Assembly (NCBI RefSeq): GCF_001612615.1
Contig: NZ_BDAU01000020.1
Coordinates: forward strand, 49,736-113,735
Length of the DNA stretch: 64,000 nucleotides
Origin: Nocardia amikacinitolerans NBRC 108937
Lineage (GTDB): Bacteria > Actinomycetota > Actinomycetes > Mycobacteriales > Mycobacteriaceae
Direction: 5' to 3'
The notes below the pieces were generated by a model. That model was not told the origin of the DNA. It did no database searches and saw nothing but the letters and a program-made list of their open reading frames with translations. Position numbers and translations under genes: made by a program. Each line of letters begins with the position of its first letter. The stretch's first letter is position 1. Shown one piece after another: positions 8,894 through 15,465 of the stretch.

Positions 8894-9664
8894 TCACACC
8901 AGATGCGGAGTCAGGATGGCCGCCCCTGCGCGTACGGCGGCCCAGTCGGTGTCGTCTTGCCGCGCCGACGCCCGCGGCAACCATGTCCGGCGCTGCGCCT
9001 GTTCTCGAATCAGCGCAGGGATATCGAGTTCGATCTCCCGGATACCACCGGCCGCAGCCAGGTGGTCCACACGCTCCTGCATGGCTTGCAGCAGTCGGTG
9101 GTCGAAATCGGCTACCGCGGCTATGAATTCCTCTGTGCCGACCGTCCGAACACCCGACGGCGGCGCGGAGAACGTGATCTCACCGTCGGGATCGGATGTG
9201 AATTGCCACGCCACGGTGATCGTGTCCTCGGGGCCGAGAGTGCGCCACCAGCGAAACGCGGGGCCGAAACGCAGATACGAAGTGTCGGTCCAGCGCAGGC
9301 CGTACGCCTCGGAGGCGGCATCGATCGCTGGATCGTCGAGTAGAGCCAGATCTCCGGTATCGACCCACCCCTCGGCGCCAGCGGCGAAGAACTTCGCCAG
9401 ATCATCCGGTACCGGCTCGAGGGCCGAGGGCAGAACGGCGAGCAGGTCCTCCCACAGCCGCACCACGTAATAGTCCACCCATGACGTCACGGCGGCGCCG
9501 CCATCGCCTGGCGAGTTCCTGGGCCGCTCTGCATATCTCAGCAACTCCACACCACCAACCTCCAGGCAGTACCACCCCTGGGTGAGCCCGAACCAATGCA
9601 GACGGCGATGCTCCCCCCACGGAACGACCTCCTCGAGGGGCGCCAACTCGAACCGGACACGCAT
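8894..9664 (-). CDS. DUF5984-like hypothetical protein
   Basis: 256 residues from the ATG at 9664; a second ATG lies directly upstream at 9667, and a longer open frame to 9748 adds unconserved residues. The sequence opens MRVRFELAPLEEVVPWG, then LHWFGLTQGWYCLEVGG, which I recognise as the pattern of the DUF5984 family of unknown function, found mostly in Streptomyces and Nocardia accessory DNA. It is rich in Trp and acidic residues, with no signal peptide or membrane segment, so probably cytoplasmic. It stands alone between two parS sites (8854 and 9897) and breaks the parA-rsmG neighbourhood seen in mycobacteria, so it looks acquired. The family assignment is from memory. Confidence 0.7.
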   Translation of the reverse strand: MRVRFELAPLEEVVPWGEHRRLHWFGLTQGWYCLEVGGVELLRYAERPRNSPGDGGAAVTSWVDYYVVRLWEDLLAVLPSALEPVPDDLAKFFAAGAEGWVDTGDLALLDDPAIDAASEAYGLRWTDTSYLRFGPAFRWWRTLGPEDTITVAWQFTSDPDGEITFSAPPSGVRTVGTEEFIAAVADFDHRLLQAMQERVDHLAAAGGIREIELDIPALIREQAQRRTWLPRASARQDDTDWAAVRAGAAILTPHLV

Positions 9665-9896
9665 CATGCCTCGATCCAACTGATCACCCCGCGCTTTGCC
9701 GACCACATTCGTGGGTCGCGGGTCGATCGCTCCGCGGACGTTCTGCACCGTTCACTGGTGGCACTGGCACGGAGATCGAACAGGACGCGATGTAATCGGC
9801 GTGAGCGCGGGTTCGGCACTGCCGTGAGTCACGGCTGAACCGGACAGGGTCGACGTTCAGCGGGACTCGACATCAGCGAGTTCGAGCGCCGGGCGA

Positions 9897-9912
9897 TGCT
9901 TCACGTGAAACA
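9897..9912. promoter_or_regulatory. parS site
   Basis: TGCTTCACGTGAAACA, the same 16-mer as at 8509 and 8854. Confidence 0.92.
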
Positions 9913-10099
9913 TCCGCCGAGCGATTCCAATCGGACCCGATTCGAGACACTCTCGCCCACAGAGCGAACCGCACAACTGAGCCGGTCGCACGAGTCGACG
10001 GCGGCCGGACCCGACGGTGAAGATCCGCAAAACCGCGCCATCGCCTGAGCTATCGCGCAGAGCCGCACTACCGGGGTCGGAAGCCTACGATCCGATCCA

Positions 10100-10930
10100 G
10101 CTATCCGGCCGAGCATCGGAAGGCCGGCATCGGAGGTGCTCCCATCCCCGCGCCATCGGAAGCGCCGGCTCGTCACGCTCTCTGGCCGCGCCACCGCACC
10201 GGGCAATCGGCGGCAGGTGATCGAGATAGCCGGCGCACCGCGCTGTCGATCCGCACGGGCCGCTGCGTCGGACCGAACCATCCGGCCGCCCCTTCCAGTC
10301 GCTTGCCTTCGGGCAGCGCGATCCGGGTGACCAACCGGCGCGTCATCCGGCCGACCGTTTCGCAGCGTCGTCGGACTGCCCATCCGCGCGCGCCATCCGC
10401 GCGCGCCATCGGGGGCGTCCCATCGGACTGCGCCGACCGTCGATCGAGAGCGCGCCACCCGTGAAGTCATCCCACCCAAGCTGGCTGGCTGGGCCAGAGG
10501 GAGCGCACCCAGCCAGTTGCGCCGCGGGGCGGAGCCACCCGGCTACAGATCGGGCGCACCTCCCGCCGCGGCGTCGGACCGCGCATCCGCTTGTGCCGCC
10601 GGACCGCGCCATCGGGGCGTGCTGTCGGACTGCGCCAGCCGCCGATCGGGAGCCCCCACCATCCAAGAGCCGTGGGCCGAGCCACTCGCCCTGCCACCGG
10701 GTCCACCGTCCCGCCGCACTGTGGACCGCGCCGTGCGGCGAGCGATCAAGGACGCGCACCAGGCTGAGCCATCATGGTGGCAATGGGGCAAGCTAGCCGC
10801 ACGGCTGCCGCCCTGTATGGCGCTCAGAGCCACGCTCGGCGGTTACGAGGCACCAGCCCGGCGGGAATACACCGGTCCCGCCGTGCAGCGCACCCTCCGG
10901 CCAAGCTATCCGCCAAGGATCGGGAGCCAG
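10100..10930. repeat. Degenerate dispersed short repeats in the parS zone
   Basis: Variants of GTCGGACCG/GTCGGACTG followed by CCATCCGG/CCATCGGG recur irregularly. Examples are near 10103 (CTATCCGGCCGA), 10268-10283, 10346, 10371-10437 (several in succession) and 10572-10650. Related CCATCGGGCCGA copies lie at 8625-8660. Units are about 20-30 bases and imperfect. No known repeat family is recognised. Confidence 0.55.
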
Positions 10931-11094
10931 CCGTCAGGCCGCACCGTCAGGACATCGAAGCAACCGGCGGGGGAGCACAGCCAACCGACCTATGGCGCCG
11001 AGACGGTCTGCTGCGCTGGGGGCGAGAGTCCGGCCGAATCGTCCGGTAGCGCCAACGGGTCGATGGATCTGGCTGGAGCGGCGGATCGTGACGC

Positions 11095-11110
11095 TGTTTC
11101 ATGTGAAACA
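11095..11110. promoter_or_regulatory. parS site just downstream of rsmG
   Basis: TGTTTCATGTGAAACA differs from consensus by one central base (CATGTG instead of CACGTG). Confidence 0.85.
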
Positions 11111-11140
11111 GCGCGCAGGCGTAGAAGAGGGCTCGCGGCC

Positions 11141-11935
11141 CTACTTCCCGCTCGAGCGACGGCGTTCGGTGGTGCGGCGGAGGACGCCGCCCTCGGGGCG
11201 GCCGACCGCGCGGCGGCTTCCGACCTTCTCCGTGCGGCGGCGTGGTGTGCGTTCCGCTCGCGGGAGGCGTTCGGCGCTGATCACCACCGTGGGCGTATCG
11301 AGCACTCCCACACCGCATTCGAGGACCTCGAAGTTGCCTGCGCCCGCGCGGGTCAGTGCTTCGCCGTCGCGCTCCAGTTCTTCGGTCGCGCTCACGCCCT
11401 TGAGGGCGAGCATGCGACCGTGGTCGCGGAGGAGGGGGAGGGACCACTGGGCGAGTTTGGCGAGGGGGGCGACGGCGCGGGAGGTGACGACGTCGGCGCC
11501 GCCCGCTTCCTTCATCACGCCGGATTGTTCGGCGCGGCCGCGGACGACGGTGATGTCGAGTCCGGCCGACTCGATGAACTCGCTCAGGAAGACGGTGCGG
11601 CGCAGCAACGGCTCGACCAAGGTGATGCGTAGGTCGGGGCGGGCGATGGCCAACGGGATGCCGGGCAGACCCGCACCGCTACCGATGTCGACGACGGTCG
11701 CCCCTTCGGGCATGAGCTCCGCGACCACCGCGCAGTTGAGGATGTGCCGATCCCAGAGCCGCGGCACCTCGCGCGGTCCGATGAGACCGCGCTCGACGCC
11801 AGAGGTCGCGAGCGCGGCGCAGTAGCGGCGGGCGATGTCGAGCCGATCGCCGAAGACGGTGGCGGCCGCCGCGGGCGGCTCCAGCTCGGTCGGCAGCGCG
11901 GCGCTCCCACCGAGTTCTCGTTCCACGTGAAACAT
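11141..11935 (-). CDS. rsmG: 16S rRNA (guanine527-N7)-methyltransferase RsmG (GidB)
   Basis: Methylates the 530 loop of 16S rRNA; loss of the enzyme gives low-level streptomycin resistance in many bacteria. 264 residues with the SAM-binding motif VVDIGSGAGLPGIPLAIARP near 80-100 and VVTSRAVAPLAKLAQW near 150. The C-terminal 40 residues are a basic low-complexity tail (TPRRRTEKVGSRRAVGR). The first codons read MFHVE because the start overlaps a parS-like site. It is separated from the jag operon by a hairpin at 12017-12044. Confidence 0.95.
   Translation of the reverse strand: MFHVERELGGSAALPTELEPPAAAATVFGDRLDIARRYCAALATSGVERGLIGPREVPRLWDRHILNCAVVAELMPEGATVVDIGSGAGLPGIPLAIARPDLRITLVEPLLRRTVFLSEFIESAGLDITVVRGRAEQSGVMKEAGGADVVTSRAVAPLAKLAQWSLPLLRDHGRMLALKGVSATEELERDGEALTRAGAGNFEVLECGVGVLDTPTVVISAERLPRAERTPRRRTEKVGSRRAVGRPEGGVLRRTTERRRSSGK
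11919..11934. promoter_or_regulatory. parS-like site overlapping the rsmG start codon
   Basis: CGTTCCACGTGAAACA carries the CACGTGAAACA half intact and a degenerate left half. On the minus strand it supplies the start codon and first residues (MFHVE) of RsmG, a placement known from other bacteria where gidB begins in parS. Confidence 0.8.
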
Positions 11936-12016
11936 CCTTCCGAGCTCGAGGTCACCAGTTGCAAGACAGCGGGATATCCGCCTCGGCCACGGGCCGCGGC
12001 GCCCCCGGCATGGAGA

Positions 12017-12044
12017 AGGCCCCCGGTCCGAAGACCGGAGGCCT
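12017..12044 (-). terminator. Hairpin between jag and rsmG
   Basis: Arms of 12 bases (12017-12028 and 12033-12044) with one C-A mismatch and a CGAA tetraloop. The hairpin is strong but no U-run follows. It probably attenuates read-through from the rpmH-jag operon into rsmG. Confidence 0.6.
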
Positions 12045-12167
12045 AGACGACACTATCGGACGGCCGTCCGCCCTCGGACCGCGCACGGAGCGAAGGCGGA
12101 GTACGCCCAATCCAAGCGTCAATCGTCAACGTGACGAAACGCGCGGTCCTCCGGCACAGTCGGCGGA

Positions 12168-12719
12168 TCAGCCCGGCACGACCACCACGAAGCGGTTGGG
12201 CTCCACGCCCTCGCTCTCGCTGCTGACCCCTTCGATCGCGGCGACGGCGTCGTGCACGATCTTGCGCTCGAACGGCGTCATCGGGTCGAGCGATTCGGGG
12301 GCGCCGGATTCGAGCACCCGCTTGGCGGCGGCGGTGCCGAGCGCGCTCAGCTCGGAGCGACGCTTGGCCCGCCAGCCCGCCACGTCCAGCATCAGGCGAC
12401 TGCGCACGCCGGTCGCCTGCTGCACCGCGAGCCGGGTCAGCTCCTGCAGCGCGTCGAGCACCTCGCCGTTGCGGCCCACCAACTTCGACAGGTCGCGGCC
12501 GCCGTCGATGCTCACGACGGCACGGTCGCCCTCCACGTCCAAGTCGATGTCGCCGTCGAAGTCGAGCACGTCGAGCAACTGCTCCAAGTAGTCGCCCGCG
12601 ATCTCGCCCTCTTCGATCAGGGCTTCCTCGGCATCGCTCACGACATCGCCGGCATCCGCTCCGGCGTTCACCATCGTCGTCGCCACGGTGGCGTCCCCTC
12701 CGTCGGTCTCAACAGTCAT
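12168..12719 (-). CDS. jag: RNA-binding protein Jag/KhpB (KH and R3H domains)
   Basis: 183 residues. An acidic N-terminal half is followed by a KH domain (about 75-115, with the GxxG loop in VGRNGEVLDALQ) and an R3H domain (about 125-175, with R-x-x-x-H in FERKIVHDAV). The protein is a cytoplasmic RNA binder that in Gram-positives partners with KhpA and affects elongation. It lies directly downstream of yidC, as is usual, within the operon running from rpmH. Confidence 0.95.
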   Translation of the reverse strand: MTVETDGGDATVATTMVNAGADAGDVVSDAEEALIEEGEIAGDYLEQLLDVLDFDGDIDLDVEGDRAVVSIDGGRDLSKLVGRNGEVLDALQELTRLAVQQATGVRSRLMLDVAGWRAKRRSELSALGTAAAKRVLESGAPESLDPMTPFERKIVHDAVAAIEGVSSESEGVEPNRFVVVVPG

Positions 12720-12798
12720 TTGGATTCCTTCATCTGTCCATCGCGGGCGCCGGGCGCTCGGCGCCGGGCGGTTGCGCGATCACGGGATTGCTCGGCGG

Positions 12799-13875
12799 TC
12801 AGCGGCGACGCTTCTGGTTGGCCCGACCGCGCTGACCCGAACGCTTCTGCCCACCGGGCTTGCGCTGTCCGGCGGCCTTGCTTGCCGCGGTCTTCTGGGT
12901 GCCGTTCGCCGACGGTTCGGCCTGCTCGGCGTCGACGGCGGTGGCCGCCGGCTTCTTCTTCGTGCTCACCGGCTTGGCGCCCGGCTTCGGCGCGTTCTGT
13001 GCGCGCTGCTCGAGCTTGGCCTGCTTCTTGGCCTCTTCTTCCTTCGCCATCCGGCCGAAGACGAGGTGCTGCTGGCCGTAGGTCCAGATGTTGTTGGAGA
13101 CCCAGTAGATCAGGATGGCGATCGGCAGGAACGGACCACCGACGAGCACGCCGAGCGGGAAGACCCATAGCGCCAGCTTGTTCATCAGCGCGGCCTGCGG
13201 GTTGGCCGCGGCCTCCGGGGTCTGCCGCGCGACCGAGGCGCGGGCGTTGAAGTGGGTCGCCAGACCGGCGATCACCATCAGCGGGATGGCGACAAGGGCG
13301 ATGCTCACCCGGCTCGGGATGCCGCCGTAGTCGGCGAAGGCGAGCAGCTCGTTGGCCGGGGTGGTGATGAACGCGGAGATCGGCGCGCCGAAGATACGGG
13401 CGCTCAGGAAGGACTGGACGTCGGCCGCGTTGAAGACGTAGTTCGCGGTGTTCGCGTTCTCCTCGGGCGTCATGCCCAGCTGACCGAACCCGTGACCGGT
13501 GCGGTTGAACGAACGCAGGACGTGGAACAGACCGAGGAAGACCGGCACCTGCGCCAGGATCGGCAGGCAGCCCATCAGCGGGTTGAAGCCGTGCTCCTTC
13601 TGGAGCTTCTGCATCTCCAGCGCCATCTTCTGGCGGTCGTTCTTGTACTTCTTCTGCAGCTCCTTGATCTGGGGCTGCAGCTCCTGCATCTGCTTGGTGG
13701 TGCGCACCTGCTTCACGAACGGCTTGTAGAGCACGACGCGCAGCGTGAAGACCAGGAACACCACCGCCAGCGCCCAGGCCAGGCCGTTGTCCTTGCCCAA
13801 GCCCGGGATGGCCGCGAAAGCACGGTGCCAGAACCACAAGATCCAGGACACCGGGTAGTAAATGAAGTCGAGCAC
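12799..13875 (-). CDS. yidC: Membrane protein insertase YidC
   Basis: Inserts and folds inner-membrane proteins, alone or with SecYEG. 358 residues from the GTG at 13875, giving an N-terminus beginning LDFIYYPVSWILWFWH after the start. An in-frame GTG at 13887 would overlap yidD and its ribosome site. The 60KD_IMP core has the conserved basic residue in LRVVLYKPFVKQ and the cytoplasmic coiled hairpin with LQPQIKELQKKYKNDRQKM. The C-terminal 80 residues are a Lys/Arg-rich tail ending KRSGQRGRANQKRRR, likely a ribosome contact. Confidence 0.94.
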   Translation of the reverse strand: MLDFIYYPVSWILWFWHRAFAAIPGLGKDNGLAWALAVVFLVFTLRVVLYKPFVKQVRTTKQMQELQPQIKELQKKYKNDRQKMALEMQKLQKEHGFNPLMGCLPILAQVPVFLGLFHVLRSFNRTGHGFGQLGMTPEENANTANYVFNAADVQSFLSARIFGAPISAFITTPANELLAFADYGGIPSRVSIALVAIPLMVIAGLATHFNARASVARQTPEAAANPQAALMNKLALWVFPLGVLVGGPFLPIAILIYWVSNNIWTYGQQHLVFGRMAKEEEAKKQAKLEQRAQNAPKPGAKPVSTKKKPAATAVDAEQAEPSANGTQKTAASKAAGQRKPGGQKRSGQRGRANQKRRR

Positions 13876-13879
13876 GGCT

Positions 13880-14233
13880 CTATGCACTCCCGTCGTTCGT
13901 GTCGCCGATCACCGCGTGCGGCGATCCTTTACAAGCGTGTGGCGCCGACGTGGAGGCGTCGGCCGCAGCCTCGTTCCGTGCGCGATGTCCGCGCTCGGGA
14001 ACGGGGTCCCACCCACCAGGGTGCCAGGGCGCGCATTTGGCCAATCGCACGACCGTCAGTCCGAGGCCGACGAACAGTCCTCGGGTTCGCAACGCGGTGA
14101 CCGCGTACTCGCTGCACGTCGGGGTGAAACGGCACACCGGCATGCGGGTGGGGGAGACATAGGTCCGGTAGAGCTCGATCAGGAAGATCAGCGTGCGGGT
14201 GGGCAGCCTGCCGAGGACGGCGACGAATCTCAC
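13880..14233 (-). CDS. yidD: Membrane protein insertion efficiency factor YidD
   Basis: 117 residues; residues 1-85 are the YidD/DUF37 domain with its signature CRFTPTCSEYAVTAL and KCAPWHPGGWDPVP. It helps YidC-dependent insertion at the inner face of the membrane. The last 35 residues are an unconserved tail. Its start overlaps the rnpA stop by 4 bases (ATGA), and its stop is a few bases from the yidC start, so translation is coupled. Confidence 0.95.
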   Translation of the reverse strand: MRFVAVLGRLPTRTLIFLIELYRTYVSPTRMPVCRFTPTCSEYAVTALRTRGLFVGLGLTVVRLAKCAPWHPGGWDPVPERGHRARNEAAADASTSAPHACKGSPHAVIGDTNDGSA

Positions 14234-14694
14234 GACGAAACGTCCGCGTCGACGGCGACGGGTCGGACCCGTGCGCCGGTTCGGGCGGGGGCCTCAGCGA
14301 CGCCGAGCTTGCGCAACCCGCTGCGCAACTGCCGCAGCAGTTCGTCGGATTCCGCGGTCGCGGCGCCGGGCAGCGCCCGGATGACGATGTCGGCCTCGGC
14401 GGGCAGTTCGCCGACCACCTTGGCGCACATATGACGCAGGCGGCGGGCCACCCGGTGTCGAACCACCGCGGAGCCCACCGCCTTGCTGACAATCAATCCG
14501 AACCTCGGCCCACCGACGCGAACGAGCGCTCCGGTGGCTACCGGAGCACCGTGTCGTTCGTCAGTGCCCACGACTCCGTCATACCCGTGCACGAGCGCGT
14601 GTACGACCAGATCTCGCCTCCCGATTCGCTGGCCGCGGCGCACCGTCCGGGAGAAGTCGGCACGATGATGCAACCGATACGGCTCAGGCAACAC
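14230..14694 (-). CDS. rnpA: Ribonuclease P protein component
   Basis: Protein subunit of RNase P, which matures tRNA 5' ends. 154 residues, with RADFSRTVRRGQRIG at the N-terminus and the RNR-like RNA-binding motif VVRHRVARRLRH near 80-92. The loop between the first strands is longer than in E. coli, and the C-terminal 25 residues are unconserved. It follows rpmH in the universal rpmH-rnpA-yidD-yidC order. Confidence 0.94.
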   Translation of the reverse strand: MLPEPYRLHHRADFSRTVRRGQRIGRRDLVVHALVHGYDGVVGTDERHGAPVATGALVRVGGPRFGLIVSKAVGSAVVRHRVARRLRHMCAKVVGELPAEADIVIRALPGAATAESDELLRQLRSGLRKLGVAEAPARTGARVRPVAVDADVSS

Positions 14695-14715
14695 CCGAGC
14701 GTCCGAGAGCGAGGA

Positions 14716-14859
14716 TCAGGCAGTGAGGGAAGCGCGGCCCTTGCGGCGACGCGCCGAAACGATGGCGCGACCCGCACGGGTGCGCATCCGGAGGCGGAAG
14801 CCGTGAACCCGCGCCCGACGACGGTTGTTCGGCTGGAACGTCCGCTTGCCCTTGGCCAC
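14716..14859 (-). CDS. rpmH: 50S ribosomal protein L34
   Basis: 47 residues from a GTG at 14859 with GAGGAG ten bases upstream. The sequence (AKGKRTFQPNNRRRARVHG, then RTRAGRAIVSARRRKGR) is typical of actinobacterial L34. It is the first gene of the leftward operon, divergent from dnaA across about 0.6 kb. Confidence 0.97.
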   Translation of the reverse strand: MAKGKRTFQPNNRRRARVHGFRLRMRTRAGRAIVSARRRKGRASLTA

Positions 14860-15465
14860 GGTCAACACTCCTCGAGTTGGTGGGCGCCGTGCGGCGCCCG
14901 AAGCTTGTCGGTGATACGTATGTGCGCGATGAATCGCGATGTCATCATCGGCGCGCGTCGGTCCTGGCGCACAACGGTCGTCAAACGACCTAACGCGGTC
15001 AGCACGGGACCGCCACCGCACCAAGGGGTGACTGTACGAGGGTACTGATCAGCTGGAGACGGGTCAAACTCGGCCCCCGGGGAGATCCGGTGCGCTGCCG
15101 GGCGACGCGCCCGGGCTTCTTCGTGACTTCGTCCACACCCCTAGGCGTGCCGAGCGGGCCCACGAGCGATGCGTTGCCAGATGGTTGCTACAGATCCGCA
15201 GGTCGAGGCGTGATCCCCGCGAACTTCGAGCCCGTTTCACATTTCCCCAGGGTTTTCCACATCTGTGGATAATTGTGTGGAAAGACCCCTGGAGTGGCAT
15301 ATTCGTAGGCCGACGGCGCCAACGCCGCTGCCTTGGTACGGGGGAATCCGAGCAGCGTCCACGCGGCTACGGACGTACGCGGGATCACAGGATAGCCCAT
15401 CCACGAACCTGCTCGCGTACCCCGGCCGTCTGCTCCTATCGACCTACTTCCGGGGAGGAAACTGC
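14860..15465. other. Intergenic region between rpmH and dnaA
   Basis: 606 bases holding the divergent rpmH and dnaA promoters and three DnaA boxes at 15253-15284. No protein-like ORF is seen. The open frame upstream of dnaA (from 15265) is continuous with it, but its translation is not protein-like. Confidence 0.8.
15253..15284. promoter_or_regulatory. DnaA-box cluster upstream of dnaA
   Basis: Three boxes in 32 bases: TTTTCCACA (15253), TGTGGATAA (15264, a perfect inverse of TTATCCACA) and TGTGGAAAG (15276). The first and second face each other. Such boxes usually mediate dnaA autoregulation and may also assist origin opening. Confidence 0.88.

Larger units (their letters stand above)
9668..11140. 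other. Large non-coding zone with parS sites and degenerate repeats
   Basis: About 1.47 kb without a credible gene. The open frames here give repetitive R/A/P/G-rich translations with no family resemblance. It holds parS sites at 9897 and 11095 and many degenerate units built from GTCGGACYG followed by CCATCSGG. Rightward it runs into the stop of rsmG at 11141. Confidence 0.65.

Noticed and set aside
8397..9470. Plus-strand 357-codon open frame across the parS field
   Set aside because: Runs through parS sites and antisense to the DUF5984-like gene; composition not protein-like.
7832..11140. CRISPR array in the repeat-rich parS zone
   Set aside because: Repeats are degenerate with no regular spacers and no cas genes nearby.
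10517..11632. Plus-strand 371-codon frame into rsmG
   Set aside because: Overlaps rsmG antisense; the upstream part is repetitive non-coding DNA.
15265..15465. N-terminal extension of dnaA from an upstream ATG
   Set aside because: Contains the DnaA boxes, shows no resemblance to domain I, and the ATG at 15466 has a strong ribosome site.
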